From SAR202 cluster bacterium (GTDB lineage Bacteria; Chloroflexota; Dehalococcoidia; Lucifugimonadales; UBA2962), in assembly GCA_009392275.1 (NCBI GenBank), contig VFGV01000008.1, positions 1 through 64,000 on the forward strand: 64,000 nucleotides of DNA, read 5' to 3'. This document shows positions 18,914-28,479 of the stretch, piece after piece (positions within the stretch are counted from its first letter, which is position 1; every line of letters starts with the position of its first letter). The notes under the pieces were generated by a model. It made no database searches. It was not told the origin of the DNA and was given only the letters and a program-made list of their open reading frames with translations. Both the position numbers and the translations under genes were made by a program.

Positions 18914-20584
18914 CTATTCTAAAGAAATCATGTAAATGCAATAAGACTGTCCGCCATCAATTAATTCAAACTCGATGTTTTCAAACCTTGATGATATAAG
19001 TTCATAATGTGCCTGTGAATCTTTTTGAGATAATTCCCTTCCATAATACAAAGTGACAAGCTCCACATCTCTATTTCCCTTAAAATTCAGTAAGTTACCA
19101 AGAACTTCATCAATTGTCGACGCCGAAGTAATTAACTGGCCATCATTTATTCCAACAAATTCTCCAGCAACAACATTAACACCTTGAAGTTTCGTAGTCT
19201 TGTAAGCCCTCGATATTTCAGCACTTATTACTTCTGCCATGGAATTAACCATAAGCTTTTTATTTTTTTTAATATCGCTTTCATTATTAAATGCTAATGC
19301 GCAATTAATTCCTTGTTGAAGTGTTTCTGTAGGAATAATTTCAACAAACTTGTTAGTCAATTTCGATGCTTGTTGAGCTGCGAGTATAATATTCTTGTCG
19401 TTTGGTAAAACTATAACATTTTCGGCAGAGACCGAATCTATTTGTACTAATATATCATTCACACTAGGACTATTATTTGGTCCGCCCTGAATTATTCTAC
19501 TTGCTCCCAACTCACTAAAAATTTGTTCTATCCCAATGCCATCAACTACAGGAATCAATGATGTTGTTTCAGCATGATTCGTGCTGGAATGACCTCCAGC
19601 AAACTCTTCATTTTGCGCATCCATATCATCAATACTATGTGATTCGACTTTACCCAGAGTTCCAGCATATCCAAGGAACTGTTCTACGTCTTGGACGTGA
19701 GCATGTATTTTAAGCATACTGGACTCATTTATAACGACTACTGATTCTCCTATCTGGCTTACTTTGTCTTTGATTTGGTCAATTTGAGTAACGTTATCAG
19801 ATATTAAAACCTGAGCACAGAAACCATAATTTTGGACAATAGATTGATTCAAAAAAATTTTACTTGGCAAGGTAAAATTCTTATAATTTTTCATACCAGG
19901 CACTGGAATTTCCACATCTGTAATGGGAAGGCCATTGATACTTCGACGCAATCCTTCAAAAATTATGTCCACACCATAAGCACCTGCATCAACCACCTCG
20001 GCTTCAGCAAGTATAGGAAGCATTTGTGGGGTGAGTTTCACAGTTTCCTTTATTTCAGCGCTTGTTCGATTAAAAAGAATCTCCAATTCGTCACCATTTT
20101 TTAACGACTCATTAGCTTGTTTAGAAATCTCAGCAATAACGGTAAGCATGGTGCCTTCAGTTGGATTTCCAACTGCTGAATAGGCGCTGTTTTTAGCTTT
20201 CTCCATACAGATTGCCCATTCTTTAACACCTAAAGATTGCTTATCTTCCACTCCTTCCGATATACCTTTGAAAAATTGTGACAATATTACCCCACTATTA
20301 CCTCTTGCCTCCATAAGTGATGCCCTCGCCATGACACGAGATATAACATCTAATTGATCAGATCCAGAATTCATGGATTTTTTTATGGCATTCGCCACAG
20401 CTTTCATTGTCATAGCCATATTGGTACCTGTATCTCCATCTGGCACCGGGAATACATTAAGGCTATTCACCAGTTTGATATGACTATTGAGTAATTCAAA
20501 ACCAGCAATAAACATGTCCGCAATCACTGAACCAGTTATATGCGATGGCGGCCTATTAAAGGTTTTTAACGATGAACTACTCAT
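18914..20584 (-). CDS. DAK2/DhaL-domain fatty acid kinase (FakA-like)
   Basis: 556 residues, the usual FakA/YloV length. The N-terminal DhaL kinase domain (about 1-210) contains LNVFPVPDGDTGTNMAMTM with the metal-binding Asp residues, and MEARGNSGVILSQFFKG. A middle domain and the C-terminal DegV-like EDD part follow (VVAGEFVGINDGQLI near 470; VTLYYGRELSQKD near 515). It phosphorylates fatty acid bound to the FakB partner encoded just downstream, feeding exogenous fatty acids to phospholipid synthesis. The ATG follows a weak GGAAA site. Confidence 0.92.
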   Translation of the reverse strand: MSSSSLKTFNRPPSHITGSVIADMFIAGFELLNSHIKLVNSLNVFPVPDGDTGTNMAMTMKAVANAIKKSMNSGSDQLDVISRVMARASLMEARGNSGVILSQFFKGISEGVEDKQSLGVKEWAICMEKAKNSAYSAVGNPTEGTMLTVIAEISKQANESLKNGDELEILFNRTSAEIKETVKLTPQMLPILAEAEVVDAGAYGVDIIFEGLRRSINGLPITDVEIPVPGMKNYKNFTLPSKIFLNQSIVQNYGFCAQVLISDNVTQIDQIKDKVSQIGESVVVINESSMLKIHAHVQDVEQFLGYAGTLGKVESHSIDDMDAQNEEFAGGHSSTNHAETTSLIPVVDGIGIEQIFSELGASRIIQGGPNNSPSVNDILVQIDSVSAENVIVLPNDKNIILAAQQASKLTNKFVEIIPTETLQQGINCALAFNNESDIKKNKKLMVNSMAEVISAEISRAYKTTKLQGVNVVAGEFVGINDGQLITSASTIDEVLGNLLNFKGNRDVELVTLYYGRELSQKDSQAHYELISSRFENIEFELIDGGQSYCIYMISLE

Positions 20585-20709
20585 TGATCACTGTGTTTCC
20601 CTATGATATGTTATTTATATAAGACATGGATTAATATTTAATATCATGTATTTTTTACCAAATACTTCTAATTAAAGCCATGTTACTCCCCTATTAAAAA
20701 AGGCAAATA

Positions 20710-20907
20710 ATGGCTAGATGTGAAAATTGTAGTAGATCAAGAATGGCAGGCAACAATGTCAGCCACTCCAAGCGACGCACAAAAAGACGTTGGTCCTTGA
20801 ATGTGCAGAAAGCTACCATTGACGTTAATGGAACTAGAAAGCAAGTAAATTTGTGTACTAGATGTATGCGTACCAGTCAAAAAACAAAATTAAGCATTCA
20901 ACAGTAA
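20710..20907 (+). CDS. rpmB: 50S ribosomal protein L28
   Basis: 65 residues, the normal size for L28. The start ARCENCSRSRMAGNNVSHS matches the L28 signature (x-C-x2-C-x-K/R-x4-GNNVSHS), followed by KRRTKRRWSLNVQKA; the second Cys pair is LCTRCMRT near residue 50, giving a C4 zinc-ribbon form. Monocistronic, divergent from fakA. AAGG lies upstream of the ATG. Confidence 0.97.
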   Translation: MARCENCSRSRMAGNNVSHSKRRTKRRWSLNVQKATIDVNGTRKQVNLCTRCMRTSQKTKLSIQQ

Positions 20908-21016
20908 GCATTAACTAAGTTAAAGTTCCATAACAATATCTTTGACAGATCATCATTAATACCGGTAAATATCTGCCTGAAACAATATCAGCTTTTATCT
21001 GCGATGTTTATTTATT

Positions 21017-21862
21017 ATGTTTAAACAAAAACATGTCGTTCTCACAGGAGCAACATCAGGAATTGGAATAGAGACTGCTAAATTACTGCTGTCTGAGGGT
21101 GCAAGTGTAATTGGAATAGGCTCTTCGGATAAATCTTGTGCCAAAGCCTATAAAAAGCTGGCTGATTTAAACAGAAATATACAATTCATTGAATGTGATC
21201 TCTCAGATCAAAGCTCAATCCGTAATCTAGTTAAATTAATTAACAATCGGTTCCACAAGCTTGATTGTCTTATCAATAATGCCGGTGCTATATACTTAAA
21301 ATTCCAACCAGATAAAATTGGAATTGAGAAAACGTTTTCTGTAAATTACCTGGGTCATTATTTGCTAACCAGGTTATTGTTGCCAAATTTGATGGCCGCA
21401 CCTGAGGCAGTAATAGTGAACGTCTCATCGGTAGCTTACAAAAAAGGTTCTCTGAATCTTGATGACCTTCGATCAACTAACTTAACCGCCACTGAGTCAT
21501 ATACAAGAAGTAAGTTGGCTCAGGTTTTATTCACACGAACTTTAGCGAAAAAACTAGAGGATTCATCAATTTCAGTCAACTGCCTACATCCTGGATTAAT
21601 TGGGACAAATCTCCTAAGCAAAAACGGCATGATTGGTTCAATATTAACCTGCGCACATAAATTTGTGGGGCGCCCTGCAAAGTATGGAGCGATACACGTC
21701 ATGCATAATGCAAGACTATTGGGAAACTGTAACAGTAACGGCATGTATTATTCTATTTCTAAGCCGGAAAAGTTATTACCCCATGCACTAGATATTAAAA
21801 AAGCAGATGAACTATGGAAACTCAGTGCAGAGCTTTGTAATTTACCTGTAGAACTAGTCTAG
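21017..21862 (+). CDS. Short-chain dehydrogenase/reductase, retinol-dehydrogenase-like
   Basis: 281 residues of a classical SDR with a C-terminal extension. TGATSGIGIETAKLLL is the NAD(P)-binding glycine motif, DCLINNAGAIY the NNAG strand, VNVSSVAYKKG carries the catalytic Ser, and YTRSK the Tyr-Lys pair. The sequence pattern is nearest to RDH/WWOX-type SDRs. There is no clear ribosome site before the ATG; a TTGACA at 20942-20947 may belong to its promoter. Convergent with acnA; substrate unknown. Confidence 0.88.
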   Translation: MFKQKHVVLTGATSGIGIETAKLLLSEGASVIGIGSSDKSCAKAYKKLADLNRNIQFIECDLSDQSSIRNLVKLINNRFHKLDCLINNAGAIYLKFQPDKIGIEKTFSVNYLGHYLLTRLLLPNLMAAPEAVIVNVSSVAYKKGSLNLDDLRSTNLTATESYTRSKLAQVLFTRTLAKKLEDSSISVNCLHPGLIGTNLLSKNGMIGSILTCAHKFVGRPAKYGAIHVMHNARLLGNCNSNGMYYSISKPEKLLPHALDIKKADELWKLSAELCNLPVELV

Positions 21863-21879
21863 TTTTACAGTGTTATTGG

Positions 21880-24159
21880 TTAATTCGATTGATGCAGAAC
21901 GTTTAGAGCTGAGCCCGCTTTTATCCAGCCTATCTGCCCAGAGCTAAGCGAGTGGTTTAATTGCAAAACATCGGTAGTTCCATCTTTATGATGCAGTATG
22001 CATCTAACAGTCTCTCCAGCAGCTAATTTATCTAAATCGAGCAAACTGATCCTATCTGTTTCCTGAACCAGTTCATAATGTTTAGGGTCGGAGAAAACCA
22101 GCGGTAATATACCCTGTTTTTTTAAATTGGATTCATGAATCCTTGCAAACCCTCTAGCTATGATTGCTGCCCCTCCAAGAAGGCGAGGCGATAAAGCAGC
22201 ATGCTCTCTACTACTTCCCTCACCATAATTGTAATCACCCACCACAACCCAACGACTTCCTTTATTCTTATAATCTTGAGCAACTTTTGAAATACTTATC
22301 CCTGATTCACCTGTAAATTGGTTCATTGTTGTACCGGCGTCACCAGTAAATGCGTTTATTGCTCCCATAAACATATTCTCACTAAATTTCTCCAAATGCC
22401 CTCTATACCTCAACCACGTTCCTGCAGGAGATATATGGTCAGTTGTTGTTTTACCTTGAGTTTTAACCAATAAAGGAATTTCTTCATAATCATTACCATC
22501 CCATTGTTCCCAGGGAGTTAGTACCTGTAATCTATCACTCTCTGGGTTTACCGAAATTTCTATTTCCGAGCCGTTTTCGGGTGGAGCGATGTAAAATTCC
22601 CTTCCACCAATAAAATCAGATGGAGGAACCTCGGGTGCGGGCTTAGGTGGCAATAATTTAAAATCAACGCCATCGACACCAGTAAGCGTATCCGTTAATG
22701 GGTTAAAGGTTAATTTACCAGCAATAGACAATGCAACTACTATCTCAGGGCTAGCTATAAAATTCATTGTTTCAGATCTACCATCATTGCGGCGCGGAAA
22801 ATTTCGATTATATGACGTTACTATAGTATTTGGGACACCATCCAATACTTCTTCTCTTCTCCATTGACCTATGCAAGGGCCACATGCATTTGCCAATGTT
22901 ACGGAATCAATTTCTTGTAATGTTGCTAATTGCCCATCTCTTTCAATCGTAGATCTGACCTGTTCTGAACCAGGAGTAACCATCAGGGAAGCCGCCGACT
23001 TAAGGCCATGCTCACTGGCCTGTTGAGCTACATCAGCAACCCTACTCATATCTTCATAAGATGAATTAGTGCAGCTCCCGATTAGAGCTGTATCTATCTT
23101 CTCAACAAAACCATTTGTCTGGTCATTAACTTCGTTAATCAGCTGAGATATTGGTCTGACTCGATCAGGAGAATGTGGGCCAGCAATGTGCGGCTCCAAT
23201 TTCGACAAATCGATTTCTATAACATGATCGAAGAATGACTCTGGTTTTTCCTCAGTCTCTTTGTCAGGTCTAATTAAATCCTGATTAGAATCAGCAAGAT
23301 TAGCCAATTCAGCTCTACCTGTAGACTTGAGATATTTTGACATTCGGTCATCATAAGGGAAGACAGAAGTCGTAGCCCCCAATTCGGCTCCCATATTGGT
23401 AATGGTCGCTTTACCTGTACAACTAATAGATTTGGTTCCTTCACCAAAATATTCAATTATCGAATTAGTTCCACCAGACACAGTCAGCGCACCAGCCAAA
23501 TAAACAATCACGTCTTTCGGTGCAGTCCATCCACTCATTTCTCCAGTCAATTTAACTCCGATATGTTTAGGAGCCAGCAACTCCCATGGTAATCCAGCCA
23601 TCACTTCAACAGCATCTGCCCCGCCAACCCCTACAGCGCATGCTCCCAAACCGCCGGCATTTGGTGTATGTGAATCAGTTCCGATCATCAAGGCTCCAGG
23701 AAAGGCGTAATTCTCCAAAACTACTTGGTGAATTATTCCTGCACCCGGACCCCAAAATCCGACTCCAAATTTTGCCGAAGCATTCTTTAGAAAGTCATAT
23801 ACTTCTTCATTTTCTTGTTTGGATTGCAGTAAATCAGACCCACCTTCAACACGAGCTTGAATCAAATGATCGCAATGGACAGTTGTAGGAACAGCAACGC
23901 TTTCTTTAAGCGTTTGCATGAAATTAAGCATAACCGTTTGACCTAAAACATCTTGAAGAGCCACACGATCAGGTCGCAATAGTAAATAACTTTCTCCAGC
24001 TTTTAAGTCAGATGTACTCGGATCATCTAAATGAGAAAATAAAATTTTATCAGCTAAAGTCAGTGGTTTATTATGTTTTTTCCTAACTTCGCTGAGATTG
24101 GCCCGCATTTTTGAGTAGCAGGACTCTACGAATTGAGGGGTTGAATCTGTCTGAACCAT
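21880..24159 (-). CDS. acnA: Aconitate hydratase (mitochondrial-type aconitase)
   Basis: 759 residues. It interconverts citrate and isocitrate in the TCA cycle. The three cluster cysteines are in IGSCTNSSYEDM (one) and NACGPCIGQW (two). Other hallmarks: HCDHLIQA, GTDSHTPNAGGLGACAVGVGG, and the swivel-domain YNYGEGSSREHAALSPR in the C-terminal part. Its length and LEPHIAGPHSPDRVRPIS segment fit the mitochondrial-type aconitases rather than AcnB. AAAGG precedes the ATG. The ferredoxin gene lies 79 bases upstream on the same strand. Confidence 0.96.
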   Translation of the reverse strand: MVQTDSTPQFVESCYSKMRANLSEVRKKHNKPLTLADKILFSHLDDPSTSDLKAGESYLLLRPDRVALQDVLGQTVMLNFMQTLKESVAVPTTVHCDHLIQARVEGGSDLLQSKQENEEVYDFLKNASAKFGVGFWGPGAGIIHQVVLENYAFPGALMIGTDSHTPNAGGLGACAVGVGGADAVEVMAGLPWELLAPKHIGVKLTGEMSGWTAPKDVIVYLAGALTVSGGTNSIIEYFGEGTKSISCTGKATITNMGAELGATTSVFPYDDRMSKYLKSTGRAELANLADSNQDLIRPDKETEEKPESFFDHVIEIDLSKLEPHIAGPHSPDRVRPISQLINEVNDQTNGFVEKIDTALIGSCTNSSYEDMSRVADVAQQASEHGLKSAASLMVTPGSEQVRSTIERDGQLATLQEIDSVTLANACGPCIGQWRREEVLDGVPNTIVTSYNRNFPRRNDGRSETMNFIASPEIVVALSIAGKLTFNPLTDTLTGVDGVDFKLLPPKPAPEVPPSDFIGGREFYIAPPENGSEIEISVNPESDRLQVLTPWEQWDGNDYEEIPLLVKTQGKTTTDHISPAGTWLRYRGHLEKFSENMFMGAINAFTGDAGTTMNQFTGESGISISKVAQDYKNKGSRWVVVGDYNYGEGSSREHAALSPRLLGGAAIIARGFARIHESNLKKQGILPLVFSDPKHYELVQETDRISLLDLDKLAAGETVRCILHHKDGTTDVLQLNHSLSSGQIGWIKAGSALNVLHQSN

Positions 24160-24238
24160 GAATTACCTTTCAGTTTTTTGAATTTATAATGTGTAATTCC
24201 GTAATTGAAATTACAAAAAAACAGAAGACTATATGTTA

Positions 24239-24499
24239 TTAAGAGTCTCTGCTTTGACCGAAATATGTGTAATTAAGTTCAGTAAATTTCTCCCAATTAT
24301 CTCCTTCTGGCACATCTTCTTCAGCAAATATCGCCATTACTGGACATACTGGCTCGCATGCTGCGCAGTCAATACATTCTTCGGGATTTATTAAAAGCAT
24401 TTTGTGTTCTTCAGCTTCGTATATACAGTCTACCGGGCATACATCCACACATGCTCTATCCAACACGTCTACACAAGGCTCTCCGATGATATATGTCAT
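24239..24499 (-). CDS. fdxA: 7Fe/8Fe ferredoxin (FdxA-type)
   Basis: 86 residues. Cys pattern C-x7-C-x3-CP in CVDVLDRACVDVCP (3Fe-4S-type site, further Cys in VDCI) and CIDCAACEPVCP (4Fe-4S site). PEECIDCAACEPVCPVMAIF and the tail DNWEKFTELNYTYF match the Azotobacter/Thermus-type seven-iron ferredoxins. Electron carrier; the partner enzyme is not encoded adjacent, although aconitase follows on the same strand. TAGGAG lies 13 bases upstream of the ATG and a TATAAT box at 24536-24541. Confidence 0.94.
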   Translation of the reverse strand: MTYIIGEPCVDVLDRACVDVCPVDCIYEAEEHKMLLINPEECIDCAACEPVCPVMAIFAEEDVPEGDNWEKFTELNYTYFGQSRDS

Positions 24500-24535
24500 T
24501 CGAGTTCTTAACTCCTAAAAAAAAGTGGTGTTTTG

Positions 24536-24541
24536 ATTATA
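24536..24541 (-). promoter_or_regulatory. -10 box upstream of fdxA
   Basis: A perfect TATAAT on the minus strand, 37 bases before the fdxA start. No good -35 lies 16-18 bases upstream, so it is a weak or activator-dependent candidate. Confidence 0.35.
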
Positions 24542-24633
24542 ACTTGACTAATTCCTGAAATCGATATTAATCGAGGTATTAGAGTGAAATCAAGTTGACA
24601 TTTTGACACATTAATATTTAACTGAGATAAATG

Positions 24634-24647
24634 CTATATCGATATAG
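24634..24647. promoter_or_regulatory. Perfect 14-bp palindrome upstream of an SDR gene
   Basis: CTATATCGATATAG is fully self-complementary and lies 40 bases before the SDR start. A second inverted repeat, TCGAT-ATTA-ATCGA, lies at 24561-24574 in the same divergent region. Both contain ATCGAT-like cores and may be operators. This is a visual observation only. Confidence 0.35.
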
Positions 24648-24687
24648 AGCCAATAACATATAGTTGGCAAAAATATGGAGAGGGAAT

Positions 24688-25416
24688 ATGTCAATGTTGG
24701 AAAACAAAGTATGTATCATCACAGGAGGTGCTACGGGAATCGGTAAAGGAATCGCTACGATGTATGCGAAAAACGGCGCCAACTTAGTACTAGCAGCACG
24801 CAGAGAAAATCTATTGGAAGAGGCTGCTAGTGAATTAAGGCAATATGGAACAAAAATAGATTTTGTTTCGACAGATGTTACTAAAGAACAAGATGTTAAA
24901 AACTTATTTTCTAAAACTTTAACTGAATTTGGAAAGCTAGATATATTGGTTAATAATTCCGGTGTCGCTGCAGGAGGACCGGTAGAAGATATCGAGTTAG
25001 AAACATGGCTCAATGTTATAAATGTTAATTTAACTGGTGTATTTCTTTGCACAAGAGAAGCAATGAGAATTATGAAAAAACAGAAACAAGGTCGCATAAT
25101 AAATATAGGTAGTATTTCTGCTCAAATGCCTCGTATGAATTCAGCACCTTACACTTCCTCCAAACACGGATTGGTTGGTTTAACAAAATCAACAGCTCTT
25201 GAAGGTCGTGAATACGGTATATCAGCTGGATGCCTCCATCCAGGCAATACTGAATCCGAGCTTCTGTTATCAGGTATTGGACAAAATAAAGAACCTATGA
25301 TGTCCGTAAACGAAATCGCATCTGCTGCTTTAACTATGGCTGCTTTACCACCAAACGCAAACATGCTTGAAGCTATCGTACTTCCGGTGGAGCAAAAATA
25401 CGTAGGTAGAGGGTAA
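24688..25416 (+). CDS. Short-chain dehydrogenase/reductase
   Basis: 242 residues from the ATG that follows GGAGAGGG; a TTG eight codons upstream has no ribosome site. Classical SDR: TGGATGIGKGIA cofactor loop, LDILVNNSGVAAGG, catalytic Ser in INIGSISAQ, YTSSK Tyr-Lys pair. The ARRE after the second strand suggests NADP(H) preference. Monocistronic, divergent from fdxA; the substrate is not predictable. Confidence 0.9.
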   Translation: MSMLENKVCIITGGATGIGKGIATMYAKNGANLVLAARRENLLEEAASELRQYGTKIDFVSTDVTKEQDVKNLFSKTLTEFGKLDILVNNSGVAAGGPVEDIELETWLNVINVNLTGVFLCTREAMRIMKKQKQGRIINIGSISAQMPRMNSAPYTSSKHGLVGLTKSTALEGREYGISAGCLHPGNTESELLLSGIGQNKEPMMSVNEIASAALTMAALPPNANMLEAIVLPVEQKYVGRG

Positions 25417-25436
25417 TATTTAAGGCTTATTAAGTT

Positions 25437-25955
25437 TCAGAGTTTTAATAACCGCTGTTGTTTCATAAAAACTTCCTTTAACTTTAAAGCTTTAGGAGCA
25501 TTGCGATCTCGGTAAGTTACCCTAAGGTCTTTACCCTTGAATCTGACGAATATTAAAGTCGTATGAGGCCGTACTCTAAGCAAGCTGTTTATTATTAAAT
25601 ATAGGCCGGCACCCATAGCTATAGCACCAACAATAAACAAAACAGTATTAAAAATACGAACTAATTGTGTGGTATTGCTATCAGTAATGAAAAAATAATC
25701 CAATAAAAACTGGATCAAAGATAGCCCAATCCCTATACCAAGTGCTTTCATCCCTAACCAAATCCTATTTTCCTGTCCACCATCAATTTGGCGAACTCCG
25801 TCCACAAGGCCAATTTCTATAGAATTTTTAGGCACTCCATTTTTTAAATCAGTAAACAGTCTTTTATTTGTTAGAATAACGGCATCATCCTCATACACAA
25901 CCTCTTCATCTTTTAACAAACTAATATTCGAATTTATCGATATAAAATCATCCAT
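25437..25955 (-). CDS. Hypothetical membrane protein with PH-like flanks
   Basis: 172 residues. A soluble N-terminal part (ISLLKDEEVVYEDDAVILTNKRLF), two hydrophobic helices (about 70-90 and 100-125), and a basic soluble C-terminus (RFKGKDLRVTYRDRN). The LTNKRLF segment is reminiscent of bacterial PH-like domains that flank transmembrane hairpins. No family is securely recognised. Tail-to-tail with the SDR gene; divergent from cmk. Confidence 0.65.
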   Translation of the reverse strand: MDDFISINSNISLLKDEEVVYEDDAVILTNKRLFTDLKNGVPKNSIEIGLVDGVRQIDGGQENRIWLGMKALGIGIGLSLIQFLLDYFFITDSNTTQLVRIFNTVLFIVGAIAMGAGLYLIINSLLRVRPHTTLIFVRFKGKDLRVTYRDRNAPKALKLKEVFMKQQRLLKL

Positions 25956-26031
25956 AATCTTTATTTACCGCATATACTATTCTTACATGTTTAAATTTTA
26001 AACAAAATTGATATTTAACGTTGACTAACTT

Positions 26032-26688
26032 ATGAAAATAACAATTGATGGCCCTGTAGCATCAGGCAAAACCGCAGTGGGGCGCGCTTTAGCCAGGAGA
26101 ATACCAGCTAGATTCTTAGATACTGGCATGATGTATAGAGCTATAACCTGGGCAAGTATTCGACAACAAATTGACTTTGACAATGAAGCTGCATTATCTG
26201 AATTAACAAAAGAGTTGAGTATTGAAGTCATTCTTGAGGATGGAGAGCAGATTTTAAAAGTAAACGGAATAGACGTAACAGACGAACTCCGGCATGCGGA
26301 TATTGAATCAAATGTATCAAAAATAAGCCGAATCGGTGAAGTTAGAAGTGAATTGGTAAATCAACAAAGGGACATAGCATCTACAGGGGATATTGTTATG
26401 GTAGGTAGAGATATTGGTACAGTGGTCATACCGGAGGCTGACTTAAAAATATACCTAGATGCTTCAATACAAATCAGAGCCAAACGCAGACATGACGAAA
26501 TGCGTCGCAAAGGACATCGAATCGATCTTGAAAAATTAGTTGAAGAAATTAAAACTCGAGATAATATGGATTCCAACCGAAAGGACTCTCCTCTAATGTC
26601 TGCAAAAGATGCTGTTATCATAAACACTGATAGGCTTAGGATTGATCAGGTCGTAAATTTAATATTGGAATCAATAAAAAAGAGCTAG
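26032..26688 (+). CDS. cmk: Cytidylate kinase
   Basis: 218 residues. It phosphorylates CMP/dCMP. P-loop ITIDGPVASGKTAVGRALA at the N-terminus; FLDTGMMYRAITW (the D-TG-x-x-YR motif); GRDIGTVVIPEADLKIYLDAS; and RDNMDSNRKDSPL, the nucleotide-binding R-D-x-x-D-x-x-R loop. Leader very short and no evident ribosome site. First gene of a plus-strand run cmk-plsC-SIS-MFS-hydrolase. Confidence 0.95.
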   Translation: MKITIDGPVASGKTAVGRALARRIPARFLDTGMMYRAITWASIRQQIDFDNEAALSELTKELSIEVILEDGEQILKVNGIDVTDELRHADIESNVSKISRIGEVRSELVNQQRDIASTGDIVMVGRDIGTVVIPEADLKIYLDASIQIRAKRRHDEMRRKGHRIDLEKLVEEIKTRDNMDSNRKDSPLMSAKDAVIINTDRLRIDQVVNLILESIKKS

Positions 26689-26695
26689 CTTTTAT

Positions 26696-27349
26696 ATGTC
26701 AATACTTTACAAAACCTGTGTAGCAGTACAAAAGTTACAGGTCAATATTACAGCTAACTGGAAGGTTTCCGGTAAAGAAAATTTGCCTCCAGGAGGCCCT
26801 CTGATAGTCGCTTCAAATCATCTGTCTCAGTGTGATCCATCATATCTTACGGTAGGGATTAATCGATGGATAAGGTTTTTAGCCAAACGTGAACTATTCG
26901 ATAACCCTATTGCAGGACCATTGTTGTATTGGTATGGAGCATACCCTTTAAACCGTGGCGGTGTTGACGTGGCCGCATATAAATTTGCCATGAATTTGCT
27001 AAAGACAGATGGTACATTAGCATTATTTCCAGAAGGAACCCGTAGTCCTAATGGACTACGAAAAGCCCAAACTGGTATCGTTAAGATAGCACTTGCATCA
27101 GGAGCTCCAATCCTGCCAGTAGGTCTGACTGGAACAGAAAACTTCGGTAATTGGAGCCGCGGAGCATTTTTCCCAACAGGAAACATACGATTTAAAATTG
27201 GCAAACCATTCTCTCTGCCATCTATTGAAGGCAAAATCAGCAATGAAGTCGCCCAGTCACTTGCAGATTCCATCATGAACCGAATATCAATGCTGCTACC
27301 AGATGCCTATCAAGGAGTGTACCAGACTCCAAAAGGAGGCAAAGGTTAA
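26696..27349 (+). CDS. plsC: 1-acyl-sn-glycerol-3-phosphate acyltransferase
   Basis: 217 residues of the PlsC family: catalytic NHLSQCDP (NHx4D block), FLAKRELFDNP, GAYPLNRGG, and FPEGTRSPNG for glycerol-phosphate binding. It makes phosphatidic acid from lysophosphatidate at the inner membrane, upstream of CdsA. The cmk-plsC pairing is common in bacteria. It lies 7 bases after cmk; its last codons contain the AGGAGG that serves the next gene. Confidence 0.93.
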   Translation: MSILYKTCVAVQKLQVNITANWKVSGKENLPPGGPLIVASNHLSQCDPSYLTVGINRWIRFLAKRELFDNPIAGPLLYWYGAYPLNRGGVDVAAYKFAMNLLKTDGTLALFPEGTRSPNGLRKAQTGIVKIALASGAPILPVGLTGTENFGNWSRGAFFPTGNIRFKIGKPFSLPSIEGKISNEVAQSLADSIMNRISMLLPDAYQGVYQTPKGGKG

Positions 27350-27350
27350 A

Positions 27351-28454
27351 ATGTCAAAAGAACATGCTTCCGCATTCATGATTAACGAAATCCATGAACA
27401 ACCTGATCTTTTAACTGAAATAATTGATCATCATACTGGCTCTAACCTTAACCAACTACAATTACTTACACCTGAACTTTCAATAGAAAGACTTAATAGT
27501 TTTGAGAACGTACTAATACTAGGTATGGGAACTAGTTTGCATGCTGGGATGGTAGCAAAGTTATGGTTTGAAAGAATTACCAAGGTTAAAAGTGAGTCAG
27601 ACAATTCATCTGAATTCAAAGACAGAAATCCAATCATAAATAAAAACACTTTGGCTATTTCAATATCCCAATCTGGTGAGACTGCAGATACCTTGTCAGC
27701 GATCCAAACTGCAAAGGAAATGGGAGCAACTGTACTCAATATAAGCAACTCAGAAAATAGCACCTCAAATAAGCTCGCTGACTATAATCTGCCGATCAAT
27801 GCGGGTGAAGAGCGTAGTATCGCAGCCACAAAATCTTTCACATGTTCTCTGCTACAGCTTTACATGTTAGCCATAAAAATGGGTAATGCTCGTAACTCTA
27901 TCAATCAGGAAGAATCAAACCAGATGGTAGATGAACTTAAGGATTTACCAAAACTGATAGATGAAGTATTAAAAATCCAAAGTCAAATAGAAGAGTTAGC
28001 CACACAATACTATTCATATAAGAATTTTTTATACCTAGGAAGAAATTTAAATTATCCGATTGCTCTAGAAGGAGCCTTAAAACTAAAAGAGGTAAGTTAC
28101 ATACATGCAGAAGGCTACCCGTCAGGCGAATTAAAACATGGCCCTTTAGCATTAATTGATTCGCAAATGGCGACTACAGTCATTATGCCTAAAGATTCGA
28201 TGTTTGTTAAAAACCTTAATACTGTTAAAGAAATTAAATCCAAGGGTGGAAAAGTGATTTCAATAACATCGAATCAAACTGATGCTGGTTCAAATAAAGA
28301 CAACGATACAATCTACATCCCTGACACATCTGAATTGATAAGTCCTCTATTAACATGCATTCCTTTACAACTATTCTCATACTTTACTGCAATAAAATTA
28401 GGTAGGAATGTAGACAAACCTCGGAATCTTTCCAAGTCGGTTACGGTGGAATAG
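27351..28454 (+). CDS. GlmS-type isomerase lacking the glutaminase domain (two SIS domains)
   Basis: 367 residues from the ATG after AGGAGGCAAAGG. Both SIS domains of glucosamine-6-phosphate synthase are present: GMGTSLHAGMVAKLW, ISQSGETADTLSA, AATKSFTC, YIHAEGYPSGELKHGPLALI and the C-terminal NLSKSVTVE. The N-terminal Cys-dependent glutamine amidotransferase half is absent, so glutamine cannot be the amine donor in the usual way. Candidate roles are ammonia-dependent glucosamine-6-phosphate formation, or a deaminase like archaeal GlmD. Whether a full glmS exists elsewhere is unknown. Confidence 0.88.
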   Translation: MSKEHASAFMINEIHEQPDLLTEIIDHHTGSNLNQLQLLTPELSIERLNSFENVLILGMGTSLHAGMVAKLWFERITKVKSESDNSSEFKDRNPIINKNTLAISISQSGETADTLSAIQTAKEMGATVLNISNSENSTSNKLADYNLPINAGEERSIAATKSFTCSLLQLYMLAIKMGNARNSINQEESNQMVDELKDLPKLIDEVLKIQSQIEELATQYYSYKNFLYLGRNLNYPIALEGALKLKEVSYIHAEGYPSGELKHGPLALIDSQMATTVIMPKDSMFVKNLNTVKEIKSKGGKVISITSNQTDAGSNKDNDTIYIPDTSELISPLLTCIPLQLFSYFTAIKLGRNVDKPRNLSKSVTVE

Positions 28455-28479
28455 CGCCTAAAGTCGATACTGCAAAATA

